Shown here piece by piece: positions 46,880 to 58,260 of a stretch of 64,000 nucleotides of DNA. Below the pieces are notes generated by a model. It was not told where the DNA came from and ran no database searches. It saw only the letters and a program-made list of their open reading frames with translations. A program made the position numbers and the translations under genes. Every line of letters starts with the position of its first letter. Positions within the stretch are counted from its first letter, which is position 1. This DNA is from Desmodesmus armatus (taxonomy: Eukaryota; Chlorophyta; Chlorophyceae; Sphaeropleales; Scenedesmaceae), in assembly GCA_007449985.2 (NCBI GenBank), contig VIIQ02000288.1:1-64000 (forward strand), written 5' to 3'.

Positions 46880-49800
46880 ATCAGTGGCTGTTCTCCTGCC
46901 ATCCGACCGACCAGCAACAGCAGGATGTGATGCTGGCAGCAATAGATAAGCAGCTAGACGAGCATCAGCAGCAGCAGTGCAGCGGGGAAAGGGAGGAGGG
47001 TACCCTGACAGGGCAGGAGGTGCAAGCGGCACTGGCCAGCTTGCCCCGGGGCAAGGCCCCTGGCAGCGACGGGCTCACCTATGAGTTCTACACTGCCATG
47101 TGGGAGGTGGTGGGGCAGCCCCTGGTGGCAGCCTTCAACTACAGCTTCCAGCAGCCGGCGCTACGGCTGTCAGAGTCGCAGCGGCTGGGCCTGATCACCC
47201 TGATCTACAAGGGGGGTGGCAAGCCCAGAGCCGACCCTGCCAGCTACAGGCCCATCACCCTCCTCAACTGCGACCTCAAGATCATCGCCAAGGTAATGGT
47301 GCACAGGTTTGGGCCAGCTTGCGCCAGCGTCATAGACCCAACACAGACAGCGTTCGTGCCGGGGCGCGACATTGCAGACAACGTGCTGCTGCACCTGGAG
47401 GAAATCGACTACCTCCAGGAGGTGCAGCGGCCGGGCTGCATTGTCTTTTTAGACTTTGAGAAAGCTTACGACCGCCTCAACAGGGGGTGGCTGCTGCGCT
47501 GCATGGCGGCCATGGGGTTCCCTGAGAGCAGCAGGCGCTGGGTGCGCCTGCTGCTGGAGGGCACAGTAGGGCAGATAATCTTCAATGGCGGCCACCGCAG
47601 CAGGGTGTTTGACATCCCTTCAGGCTGCGCGCAGGGCAGCCCCCTCAGCCCGCTGCTGTATGTCATAGCAGCACAGCCGCTAGCAGCCCGGTGCCGGCAG
47701 CTGCAGCGGGAGGGCAGGATCACCAGCATCAGCCTTCCTGACGGCCACGGCCCTGCGCCCTGCTGCCACCAGCATGCAGACGACACCACCCTGCACGCGG
47801 CTGCACCAGCCGATGTGGGCACCTTGCTGCAGCAGGCGGTGGCGCCGTTCTGTGCAGCCAGCGCGGCCAAGCTTAATGTTGACAAGAGCCGAGGTATGGG
47901 GCTGGGACTTCACAGCGGGTTGCAGGGTTTGGATGCAGCGACGGGGGTACAGTTTGTTAACACAGCAGACACCCCTATCAAGCATCTAGGCATACTCCTA
48001 TCAGTCAGGGGGGCGACAGCCTTTGCCAGACAGCTTTTCGAGCAGCGGTTACACAGCATTGGGCACCGGGCACGCACTTGGAGTAGGTACGACCTCACCC
48101 TGCTGGGCAGGTGTGAAGTCGCCCGGCAGGTGCTGGCCTCCTGCTTGGTGTACCATGCGCAGTTTGTGCCGGTGCCTGCCGACCTCCTGCGCCTTATCCA
48201 GCGGCGCATCTCCGCCTTTGTGCTGGGGTTGGGGTGTATCCGCAACACCGACGACCGACAGCTGCGATGGCGCCCGGCTCAGCAGGTGGCCAGCCTGCAG
48301 GCCAAGCAGGGTGGCGTCGCCTGCGTGGATGTGCAGGCGCACATCACCGCCATGCAGGCAAAGGTCATGGCAGCACTGCTGCACCCGCACAGGCACGCAT
48401 GGAAGCAGTTCATGCGGGCGAACCTGGACCGTGCAGCGCCGGGGCGGGGGAGCGGCTGCTGCTGCAGCAGCACTCTTCTGGACAGGCAGCAGCAGCACAG
48501 CGGCGGCGCCTCGGCGCTAGACACGCAGCACACATTGCAGCGTTTCAGGCGCTGGGGCTGCACAGGCGGGTCTCCCACGAGGGCATGACAGTCGAGCAGA
48601 TACAACTGGAGCCAGTCATAGGGAACTACAGCGTGGCCAGCGCTGTCACAGGTGGGCTGTTCACCTCTGTCCCCAGCTTGCCCAGCACTTTGGTGCCCCG
48701 CCTGGCGGGCACAACCCTGGGGCAGGTGACGCCACGGCTGGCCTTTGTGCCAGCTACTGACGGCCTCGTGCTGCCAGAGGCATGGCAAGCGACTCTGCAG
48801 GCGCCAGCGCAGCCGCAGTGGCGCTTGGACCCACAGCGCAGGTGGGCTCGGCAGCAGGGCGAGGATGCAGTCCACTGGTATGACGTGCAGCAGGACGGCA
48901 GCCTACGCTGCCTCGACGCAGAGCCAGACCTGCCACCGGACGCGGCGCTGTCGCCGTGCTGCGTGGTGTTTGCCCCCTTGGGCGGCCCCCGCGGACAGCA
49001 CAAGCAGCGGCAGCAGCAGCCAGGGGGGGAGCCAAGGGACCCTCCGGCGGCATACTATCTGGTAGGGCGGTGGGATGAGATTCAGGTAGACCCCAACGTC
49101 TGGGGTTTTGGGCCTGACTTGCCACTGCCACGGTATTCGGTCAGAGAAGCCACCCGCAGGCTAGTGCAGCTCAGCTGCAGATCACAGCATGGCTGGGTCC
49201 CAGCGGTGGGTGTACGGCCGCGCTTGTGGCGGGAAAGTGAAGGCACCCTGGCACCGAGCTCCGCCCTGCAGCAGCTTGAAGGGGGGCACAAGCGCAGCTT
49301 TGGAGAGATGATGCAGGCGGGCTTCAACAGCGGCAGCTCCAGCCGCAGCATCACCACTGCCGACCAGATGGCAGCGTATGATGCCCCCTGGATGCACGCC
49401 AGCCCAGCTCGCCAGCATGTCCGCAGCGAGTGACAGACAGGGCAGCTACGGCAGCAGGGTCGCAGCCGACAGCCTGGCGACAACAGCAGGACTTGCAGCA
49501 CGTCGCTGCCCCAGCTGTGGATGACAGCAAGGACCCTCTGGAGCGGGGCCTGCCGCCTGCTGCACCAGCCGACTCAGACTGGGTGGCAGCATACCGCCGG
49601 GCTGCAGACAAGCGCCTGCCGCGGCCGCTGAGAGTCTTTGGGTGGCAGATGCTCCATGCAGCCGTCATGGTTGGGGGCGGTAGGGTGTATGCTGCCACTA
49701 ACATGCAGGAGTTGCTGAGGTGCTGCTGCCCGCAACCGCAGTGCCAACCGGGGCAGCAGCACCCTCCACAGCAGCAACAGCAGCAACAGCTGGGCCAGGC

Positions 49801-50304
49801 TGGGGGGGTGCAACACCAGCAACAGCAGCAGGGACAGGTTGGGGAGGGAGGGCTGCTGCAGCCGCCGCCAACGCAGGCAGGCATGCTGCAGCAAGGGCAA
49901 GGTGGGGGTGGGCAACACCCCAGCCGCAGCTGCGCAGCCAGGGGGCGGTGGGGAAACACATCAGCTACTGCCACAGCAGCAGCAGCAGCTCCAGCAGCAA
50001 TTGCAGGCTCCAGCTCCGAGCCCGGACAGCTACCAGCTCGAGTCTCTGTCCCACCTCTTTGTGCAGTGCCCGGTGGCAGTGGCCGTATGGGCGTGGTTTG
50101 CGCAGGTGTGGCACAGGGTGCAGCCAGGGGAAACGGTAGACTTTAGCAGCACCCGCATCCTATTGCTAGATGACAGCTCGGTGTGGCAGCCACCAGCGCA
50201 GCTGCGCCAGTTGTGGACTTACCTACGCCTGCTGCTGCTTGAGTCCTTCTGGGTGGTTCGGTGTGCCAGTGAGGGCCGCCCGTACAGCAGTGCGGCTGTC
50301 ACCC
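46880..50304 (+). mobile_element. LINE-A copy 1 with complete reverse transcriptase domain
   Basis: 5'-truncated after the endonuclease. The frame from 46880 encodes reverse transcriptase: RGKAPGSDGLTYEFYTAMW, LITLIYKGGGKPRADPASYR, PITLLNCDLKIIAKV, QTAFVPGRDIADNVL, catalytic FLDFEKAYDRLNRGWL, SGCAQGSPLSPLLYVIAAQP, and the active-site box as QHADDTTLHAA (His where Tyr or Phe is usual). A frameshift near 48445 and another near 49425 (one G missing in GTCCGGCAGC relative to other copies) break the ORF. The last part has the zinc knuckle (CCCPQPQC ... LSHLFVQCPVAVAVWAW) split by about 100 residues rich in Gln. It carries the uninterrupted target CTGAGAGTCTTTGGGTGG (49629-49646) that is occupied in copies 2 and 3. 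It is cut at 50305 by SINE-C copy 3. Confidence 0.88.
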
Positions 50305-50799
50305 TATTTTTTTTTATTTTTTTTTGTTTTTTTTTCTTCAGGGTAGGCTTGTTACATGAGCGGAGTCAAGCAACCACTGCCACCCCTCATTGGCTCTTGC
50401 AGGAGAATGGCGCAACCTGACAATCGCCACCCTTTGAGGGGGCACCACCACCCTCACCACATGATTATGTGAGCGGCGCTTGTGCAGCGCAGCCTGCACG
50501 AAGCAGACACCAGGGCTCAACCACGCACCTGCTTTAACGTCTAAGTCTGCTACTATCAAAGCCTCCAGCACTAACCCAACTACTAACCATGCCAACTATC
50601 AAGTCGCTGCTGTGGGCGGACCAGTCGCCTCCTGCTGCCTCCTAAGTCTTCTACCAACTAGCACCAAGGCGTAAGACGCTGCTGTGGGCTGCAACAGACA
50701 CATTCTGCCGCTGCCTCCTGCTGCCGGTGGGCGGGCTGGGATTCGAACCCAGATCTCCCCGGTTTCAACCGGGTGCTTTAGCCATTAAGCTACCCCCCC
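50305..50799 (-). mobile_element. SINE-C copy 3, full length
   Basis: Impure T run (50307-50335, broken by single A, G and C), the complete body and the tRNA-like head at 50726-50798, with TTGAAAC in the anticodon loop. Inserted in LINE-A copy 1 after GGCTGTCACCC. What follows is a minus-sense LINE-B piece, so the right target duplication is not preserved. Confidence 0.88.
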
Positions 50800-51087
50800 T
50801 GTGTTGTCATCCAGCAACAGGATGCGAACGTTACTGAAGTCCACTGCTGCTCCCGGCTGCACCCTCTGCCACACACCTGCAAACCAAGCCCACACAGCCA
50901 CGGCGACAGGGCACTGCACAAAGAGGTGAGACAGAGACTCGAGCTGATAGCTGTCTGGAGTCGGCAGCTGCTGCTGCTGTGTCCCAACCTGCTGCTGTGA
51001 CTGCGACTGTTGCTGGTGGTGCTGTGCTCCTTCGTTCGCAGCCTGGCCCGGCTGCGGCTGCGGCTGCTGTTGCGGTTGCCCAACCCA
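50800..51087 (-). mobile_element. LINE-B ORF2 fragment
   Basis: Nearly identical to 44632-44918 of the LINE-B copy: minus-strand codons for the Gln-rich linker, PDSYQLESLSHLFVQCPVAV and RILLLDDNT. It has no tail and is joined abruptly at both ends (SINE-C head at the left, plus-sense LINE-A at 51088), so it is a rearrangement product. Confidence 0.8.
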
Positions 51088-53077
51088 AGGCACCCTGGCA
51101 CCGAGCTCCGCCCTGCAGCAGCTTGAAGGGAAGCACAAGCGCAGCTTTGGAGAGATGATGCAGGCGGGCTTCAACAGCGGCAGCTCCAGCCGCAGCATCA
51201 CCACTGCCGACCAGATGGCAGCGTATGATGCCCCCTGGATGCACGCCAGCCCAGCTCGCCAGCATGTCCGGCTGCGAGTGACAGACAGGGCAGCTACGGC
51301 AGCAGGGTCGCAGCCGACAGCCTGGCGACAACAGCAGGACTTGCAGCACGTCGCTGCCCCAGCTGTGGATGACAGCAAGGACCCTCTGGAGCGGGGCCTG
51401 CCGCCTGCTGCACCAGCCGACTCAGACTGGGTGGCAGCATACCGCCGGGCTGCAGACAAGCGCCTGCCGCGGCCGCTGAGAGTCTTTTTTTTTTTTTTTT
51501 TTTCCAGGGTGAGCAAGTTACAAGAGCGGAGTCAAGCAACAGAAGCTACCCCTCAAGGGCTCTGGCAAGAGGATGGCGCAACCTGACCGGCGCCACCCTG
51601 TGAAGGGGCAGACCACCACCCTCACCACATGGTCAAATGAGCGGCGCATTGCAGCGCAGCCTGCTGAAAGCAGACACCAGGGCTCCACCACGCACCCGCA
51701 AATTTTTTTTTTTTTCGAAGTGATCAGTTACATTGGGCGGGACCAAGCAACCTGTGGTTCACTCCATAAATTGTCTACGCAGCACCCGCAAATTGTCTAC
51801 GATAGTCACTGCCGGCTGTCGCGCAGGCGGTACTGCAGAAACTATACAAAAGCAAAGTGACACCACACGGCTAAACTCGCCTGGAATGGAACGCCGCGCA
51901 AGGCGGCACAATGGCTAAGTCACTAGCACCCCCTGCCGGGGTGTACACACCAACCTTGGCTGGTAGCATGAACCGGCCCCCACTGAGAGTCTTTGGGTGG
52001 CAGATGCTCCATGCAGCCGTCATGGTTTGGGGCGGTAGGGTGTATGCTGCCACTAACATGCAGGAGTTGCTGAGGTGCTGCTGCCCGCAACCGCAGTGCC
52101 AACCGGGGCAGCAGCACCCTCCACAGCAGCAACAGCAGCAACAGCTGGGCCAGGCTGGGGGGATGCAACACCAGCAACAGCAGCAGGGACAGGTTGGGGA
52201 GGGAGGGCTGCTGCAGCCGCCGCCAACGCAGGCAGGCATGCTGCAGCAAGGGCAAGGTGGGGGTGGGGCAACACCCCAGCCGCAGCTGCGCAGCCAGGGG
52301 GGCGGTGGGGAAACACATCAGCAACTGCCACAGCAGCAGCAGCAGCTCCAGCAGCAATTGCAGGCTCCAGCTCCGAGCCCGGACAGCTACCAGCTCGAGT
52401 CTCTGTCCCACCTCTTTGTGCAGTGCCCGGTGGCAGTGGCCGTATGGGCGTGGTTTGCGCAGGTGTGGCACAGGGTGCAGCCAGGGGAAACGGTAGACTT
52501 TAGCAGCACCCGCATCCTATTGCTAGATGACAGCTCGGTGTGGCAGCCACCAGCGCAGCTGCGCCAGTTGTGGACTTACCTACGCCTGCTGCTGCTTGAG
52601 TCCTTCTGGGTGGTTCGGTGTGCCAGTGAGGGCCGCCCGTACAGCAGTGCGGCTGTCACCCATAGGTTTAGGGCAGCACTGCAGCAGCAGCTCACGCAGG
52701 ACTGGCTCAGGACACAAGGGGACATCCGCCTGAACTCTGGGGTGCCTTTGTCTTGGCTCCGGGGCCGCAACCCTGAGCTGCTGCCGGAGCGGTTCGCCGC
52801 CAAATGGCAGCAGCCGGGGGTGTTGTACGCAGTGGGGGATGGCACCGGGCCCCGCCTTGTGCTGCCAGGGGATGCTTGATGGGCCTCTTCTGGGAGTGGG
52901 GGTCCTTGGACGGGACATTTTGGGGCCACCAAAACATACAATCTACAACAAAATGGGGGTGGGCTTCTGCTGCTGCGATGCAGTAGGGATGGGGGTTGGG
53001 GTTTGGTTTCAGTGTTAGTGGTGAGTGGTTTTGTGCATACTTTGGGGGGCGGTTCATGCTACCAGCCAAGGTTGGTG
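51088..53077 (+). mobile_element. LINE-A copy 2 (ORF2 C-terminus and 3' UTR)
   Basis: From GGCACCCTGGCACCGAGCTC, encoding GTLAPSSALQQLEG-type sequence, through the zinc knuckle to the ORF2 end LPGDA, stop at 52877-52879, then 3' UTR. A LINE-A tail sits in it at 51488-51982. The part 51983-52879 is the cleanest C-terminus in the window: GWQMLHAAVMV, CCCPQPQC, a Gln-rich linker, LESLSHLFVQCPVAVAVWAW, ILLLDDSSVWQPP, LLLESFWVVRCASEGRPYSS, SGVPLSWLRGRNPELLPER. Confidence 0.85.
51488..51982 (-). mobile_element. LINE-A tail inserted in LINE-A copy 2, itself carrying a D insertion
   Basis: T run, then about 490 bases of LINE-A 3' UTR in minus sense, flanked by CTGAGAGTCTTT at 51476-51487 and 51983-51994. 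Copy 1 shows the empty site. Inside, 51705-51781 is a D tail of about 77 bases flanked by GCACCCGCAAATT (51692-51704, 51782-51794). The same D insertion recurs at 60052-60135. Confidence 0.85.
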
Positions 53078-53600
53078 TGTAGTTGGCATGGTTAGTAGTT
53101 GGGTAGTGCTGGAGGCTTTGATAGTATTTTTTTTTTCCAGGGTAGGCTTGTTACATGAGCGGAGTCAAGCAACCACTGCCACCCCTCATTGGCTCTTGCA
53201 GGAGAATGGCGCAACCTGACAATCGCCACCCTTTGAGGGGGCACCACCACCCTCACCACATGATTATGTGAGCGGCGCTTGTGCAGCGCAGCCTGCACGA
53301 AGCAGACACCAGGGCTCAACCATGCACCTGCTTAACGTCTAAGTCTGCTACTATCAAAGCCTCCAGCACTAACCCAACTACTCACCATGCCAACTATCAA
53401 GTCGCTGCTGTGGGCGGACCAGTCGCCTCCTGCTGCCTCCTAAGTCTTCTACCAACTAGCACCAAGGCGTAAGACGCTGCTGTGGGCTGCAACAGACACA
53501 TTCTGCGCTGCCTCCTGCTGCCGGTGGGCGGGCTGGATTCGAACCCAGATCTCCCCGGTATCAACGGGTGCTTAGCCATTAAGCTACCCCCCCCCCCCCC
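53078..53600 (-). mobile_element. SINE-C copy 4 with an inverted internal piece beside its tail
   Basis: The body 53125-53600 is a full-length SINE-C, including a decayed tRNA-like head at about 53523-53592 and a C run where others have six. To its left, 53078-53122 is the reverse complement of the element's own segment 53345-53390 (GTTGGCATGGT ... CTTTGATAGTA). Many homopolymers are one base shorter than in copies 1 and 3 (GGATTC/GGGATTC, AACGGG/AACCGGG, CTTAG/CTTTAG). Confidence 0.8.
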
Positions 53601-53956
53601 CGATCTTGGTGGTGCTGTTGTCGCTGCGTCTGCCGGAATGCTTCCTGCGGCGGCTGGTGCTGCTGCTGTGTTGGCTGGGACACCCTGCATCCTGCTCCTC
53701 TCCTGGGACGTTGCTGCCGCTGCTGCTGTTGCAGCAGTGGAAAGGATGGTGTGTGGCAGAGGGTGCAGCCGGGAGCAGCAGTGGACTTCAGTAACGTTCG
53801 CATCCTGTTGCTGGATGACAACACAGTGGTGGAAGCCTCCACTAGCGCTGCAGCAGCTTTGGACATACCTGCGGCTGCTACTGCTGGAGTCCTTCTGGGT
53901 GGTTCGGTGTGCCAGCGAGGGCCGGCCGTACAGCAGTGTTGCAGTCATCCACAGGT
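53601..53956 (+). mobile_element. LINE-B ORF2 fragment, plus sense
   Basis: 53745-53956 encodes VWQRVQPGAAVDFSNVRILL and LLLESFWVVRCASEGRPYSS; the preceding part (CGATCTTGGTGGTGCTGTTG ...) is Gln/Ala-type sequence without a clear match. It is cut by the T run at 53957 after GTCATCCACAGG. Confidence 0.7.
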
Positions 53957-54675
53957 TTTTTTTTTTTTTTTTTTTTTTTTTGGGAGTGAGCAAGTTACAG
54001 GAGCGAAGTCAAGCAACAGAAGCCACCCCTCAAAGCTCAGGCAAGAGGATGGCGCAACCTGGCAGGCACCACCCTGTGAGGGCGCAAGCCGACACCCCCA
54101 CCACATGGTCTCACGGGCGGCACGTCGCAGTGCAGCCTGCCAAAAAGCAGACACCAGGACCCGACCATGCACCTGCAGAATGACTAGAGAAAAGCAACGG
54201 CAAAGGGACAAAGCATGCGAGCAACACCAACGCAAGCGAGTCAACACAGAGCCGAGAGAAAGCACCACCGATGCGTCACCACACTCACACACCTCACCGG
54301 TGTGCAGAGCCAGCCCCCCACAGAGGGGCTGAAGAAACACCCTGAAACCAACAAGCGGCGGCCACACAGCACATGGATGGCGCTGTACTCGACAAAAAGC
54401 CAGCGCGCAGAGGGCCCAAATACCCCGCGCGTGTGCACCACACACACCTGCACACCTCTCCAATATGCAGGGCTAAATCCGCCCCACACCTAAGCCAACA
54501 AAAACAATAACATTGTTGCCCCAGTGCCAACCAAGCAAGGCACCAGAGCGGCCAGCCGCCCCCAGAGAACAACCCAAACGCTTAAACCATGTGTGATGCG
54601 CACACACTCCAGAGGCACAACAACAACTATGATACAGAGTAAAGCACACACGTAGCCAAGACCCGAGAAGCACAG
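53957..54675 (-). mobile_element. LINE-B 3' UTR and tail
   Basis: T run 53957-53980, then about 695 bases nearly identical to 43530-44220 (GGGAGTGAGCAAGTTACAGG ... ACCCGAGAAGCAC). It contains no ORF2, so the insertion is 5'-truncated within the UTR. Small differences include GGATGGCGCTG for GGCTGGCCGCTG. Confidence 0.85.
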
Positions 54676-57600
54676 CAGTGTATGCGCCATGCCAGCCCCA
54701 GGACAGGTCAGCTTTCTTCTTAGGGGAATATGTAGATGCGGTAACGTCTGGCACACAGCAAGGGGCAGATAGTCGGGGGCGATTTCAACTGCGTCATGCG
54801 CCCGGCGGATGTGCTGCCAGCTGCACAGCAGCAGCCGGCAGCATCCGGCCGCATGGTGGGTGGGTCTGACTGCGGACAGCCAACTTCTTGGCTGGCCTGC
54901 AGGATGCATGGCTGCTGCAGCACCCGGACCAGCTGCAGCCATCCCACTACACGCAGCATGCCGGCAGCACTGACAGCGCAGGACAGCAGGTGCAGGGCCC
55001 TATCTCAGGGGGACGCATCGACTATGTCTTCCTCTCGGACGACATGATTGATGCTGGGTGGTTGCACAGCACGCAGCAGCACAGGCGCTTTCCCAGCGAC
55101 CACCGCCCAGTGCTGGCCTCCCTCCAGCCGCCAGGCACACCCGAGCCTGGCAAGGGGCGCTGGCGCTTCCCCAACCACATGCTGGGGGTGGAGGCCTTCA
55201 GGGAGCAGTACCGCAGCAACCTGCAGGATGCCATAACAGCACTGGAGCAGCGCAGCCCGCCTTCGGACCCAGCTGCGCAGTGGGAGCACATCAAGCAGCT
55301 GGCGCAGGATCTCTGCAAACAGCAACAGCTCCTTCTCAAACAGCAGCAGCACCAGAACGCTCGCGCCTCTGGCACCAGGTGCGCATGGCGAGGCGACAGC
55401 AACGCGTGCTGCGGGACACAGAGTCTGTACGGCAGCAGCTGGCGGCTGAGGGGGCACTCACTGCCTTCGAACGCAGCCAGCTGCAGCAGCAAACAGCAGC
55501 AACTGAGCCGCTGTGGGAAGTCTTTGGGGAACAGTCCACCTTCTGGTTCCACCAGCTGGCACGCGCAGCACAGGAGCCTCAAGTCATAAGTGAGGTGCAG
55601 CGGCCGGACGGGGTGACGGTAGCAGCCCAGGGCACAGAAGGGGGTGGCAGCGGTGGGAGGGCTGCTGGCGGACTTCTACGATCCTGCCAAGGGCGGCCTG
55701 TTCTCCTGCCATCCGACCGACCAGCAACAGCAGGATGTGATGCTGGCAGCAATAGATAAGCAGCTAGACGAGCAACAGCAGCAGCAGTGCAGCGGGGAAG
55801 GGGAGGAGGGTACCCTGACAGGGCAGGAGGTGCAAGCGGCACTGGCCAGCTTGCCCGGGGCAAGGCCCCTGGCAGCGACGGGCTCACCTATGAGTTCTAC
55901 ACTGCCATGTGGGAGGTGGTGGGGCAGCCCCTGGTGGCAGCCTTCAACTACAGCTTCCAGCAGCCGGCGCTGCGGCTGTCCGAGTCGCAGCGGCTGGGCC
56001 TGATCACCCTGATCTACAAGGGGGGTGGCAAGCCCAGAGCCGACCCTGCCAGCTACAGGCCCATCACCCTCCTCAACTGCGACCTCAAGATCATCGCCAA
56101 GGTAATGGTGCACAGGCTTGGGCCAGCTTGCGCCAGCGTCATAGACCCAACACAGACAGCGTTCGTGCCGGGGCGCGACATTGCAGACAACGTGCTGCTG
56201 CACCTGGAGGAAATCGACTACCTCCAGGAGGTGCAGCGGCCGGGCTGCATTGTCTTTTTAGACTTTGAGAAAGCTTACGACCGCCTCAACAGGGGGTGGC
56301 TGCTGCGCTGCATGGCGGCCATGGGGTTCCCTGAGAGCAGCAGGCGCTGGGTGCGCCTGCTGCTGGAGGGCACAGTAGGGCAGATAATCTTCAATGGCGG
56401 CCACCGCAGCAGGGTGTTTGACATCCCTTCAGGCTGCGCGCAGGGCAGCCCCTCAGCCCGCTGCTGTATGTCATAGCAGCACAGCCGCTAGCAGCCCGGT
56501 GCCGGCAGCTGCAGCGGGAGGGCAGGATCACCAGCATCAGCCTTCCTGACGGCCACGGCCCTGCGCCCTGCTGCCACCAGCATGCAGACGACACCACCCT
56601 GCACGCGGCTGCACCAGCCGATGTGGGCACCTTGCTGCAGCAGGCGGGTGGCGCCGTTCTGTGCAGCCAGCGCGGCCAAGCTTAATGTTGACAAGAGCCG
56701 AGGTATGGGGCTGGGACTTCACAGCGGGTTGCAGGGTTTGGATGCAGCGACGGGGGTACAGTTTGTTAACACAGCAGACACCCCTATCAAGCATCTAGGC
56801 ATATCCTATCAGTCAGGGGGGCGACAGCCTTGCCAGACAGCTTTTCGAGCAGCGGTTACACAGCATTGGGCACCGGGCACGCACTTGGAGTAGGTACGAC
56901 CTCACCCTGCTGGGCAGGTGTGAAGTCGCCCGGCAGGTGCTGGCCTCCTGCTTGGTGTACCATGCGCAGTTTGTGCCGGTGCCTGCCGACCTCCTGCGCC
57001 TTATCCAGCGGCGCATCTCCGCCTTTGTGCTGGGGTTGGGGTGTATCCGCAACACCGACGACCGACAGCTGCGATGGCGCCCGGCTCAGCAGGTGGCCAG
57101 CCTGCAGGCCAAGCAGGGTGGCGTCGCCTGCGTGGATGTGCAGGCGCACATCACCGCCATGCAGGCAAAGGTCATGGCAGCACTGCTGCACCCGCACAGG
57201 CACGCATGGAAGCAGTTCATGCGGGCGAACCTGGACCGTGCAGCGCCGGGGGCGGGGGGAGCGGCTGCTGCTGCAGCAGCACTCTTCTGGACAGGCAGCA
57301 GCAGCACAGCGGCGGCGCCTCGGCGCTAGACACGCAGCACACATTGCAGCGTTTCAGGCGCTGGGGCTGCACAGGGGGTCTCCACGAGGGCATGACAGTC
57401 GAGCAGATACAACTGGAGCCAGTCATAGGGAACTACAGCGTGGCCAGCGCTGTCACAGGTGGGGCTGTTCACCTCTGTCCCCAGCTTGCCCAGCACTTTG
57501 GTGCCCCGCCTGGCGGGCACAACCCTGGGCAGGTGGCGCCACGGCTGGCCTTTGTGCCAGCTACTGACGGCCTCGTGCTGCCAGAGGCATGGCAAGCGAC

Positions 57601-58174
57601 TATGCAGGCGCCAGCGCAGCCGCAGTGGCGCTTGGACCCACAGCGCAGGTGGGCTCGGCAGCAGGGCGAGGATGCAGTCCACTGGTATGACGTGCAGCAG
57701 TGCAGGCTAGTGCAGCTCAGCTGCAGATCACAGCGTGGCTGGGTCCCAGCGGTGGGTGTACGGCCGCGCTTGTGGCGGGATAGTGAAGGCACCCTGGCAC
57801 CGGGCTCCGCCCTGCAGCAGCTTGAAGGGAGCACAAGCGCAGCTTTGGAGAGATGATGCAGGCGGGCTTCAACAGCGGCAGCTCCAGCCGCAGCATCACC
57901 ACTGCCGACCAGATGGCAGCGTATGATGCCCCCTGGATGCACGCCAGCCCAGCTCGCCAGCATGTCCGGCAGCGAGTGACAGACAGGGCAGCTACGGCAG
58001 CAGGGTCGCAGCCGACAGCCTGGCGACAACAGCAGGACTTGCAGCACGTCGCTGCCCCAGCTGTGGATGACAGCAAGGAACCTCAAAGGGCCTGCCGCCT
58101 GCTGCACCAGCCGACTCAGACTGGGTGGCAGCATACCGCCGGGCTGCAGACAAGCGCCTGCCGCGGCCGCTGAG
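54676..58174 (+). mobile_element. LINE-A copy 3: endonuclease C-terminus plus reverse transcriptase
   Basis: The only copy reaching into the endonuclease domain: a GGDFNC-like stretch near 54778, GGRIDYVFLSDDMIDAGWL at about 55010-55065 and the catalytic SDHRPVLASLQ near 55097. Then a Gln-rich linker and reverse transcriptase (RGKAPGSDGLTYEFYTAMW, FLDFEKAYDRLNRGWL, SGCAQGSP, QHADDTT). It is broken by many one-base changes relative to copy 1, for example C missing at about 56453, one C missing near 55856 and a G gained near 56645, plus an internal deletion at about 57701 (relative to 48892-49160). The copy resumes at 60624 after the stacked insertions. Confidence 0.88.
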
Positions 58175-58214
58175 TTTTTTTTTTTTTTTTTTTTTTTCAG
58201 GGTGAGCAAGTTAT

Positions 58215-58260
<46 letters not shown>

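Noticed and set aside
52527..52733. Separate small gene in the LINE region
   Set aside because: Alternative frame of the ORF2 C-terminus.
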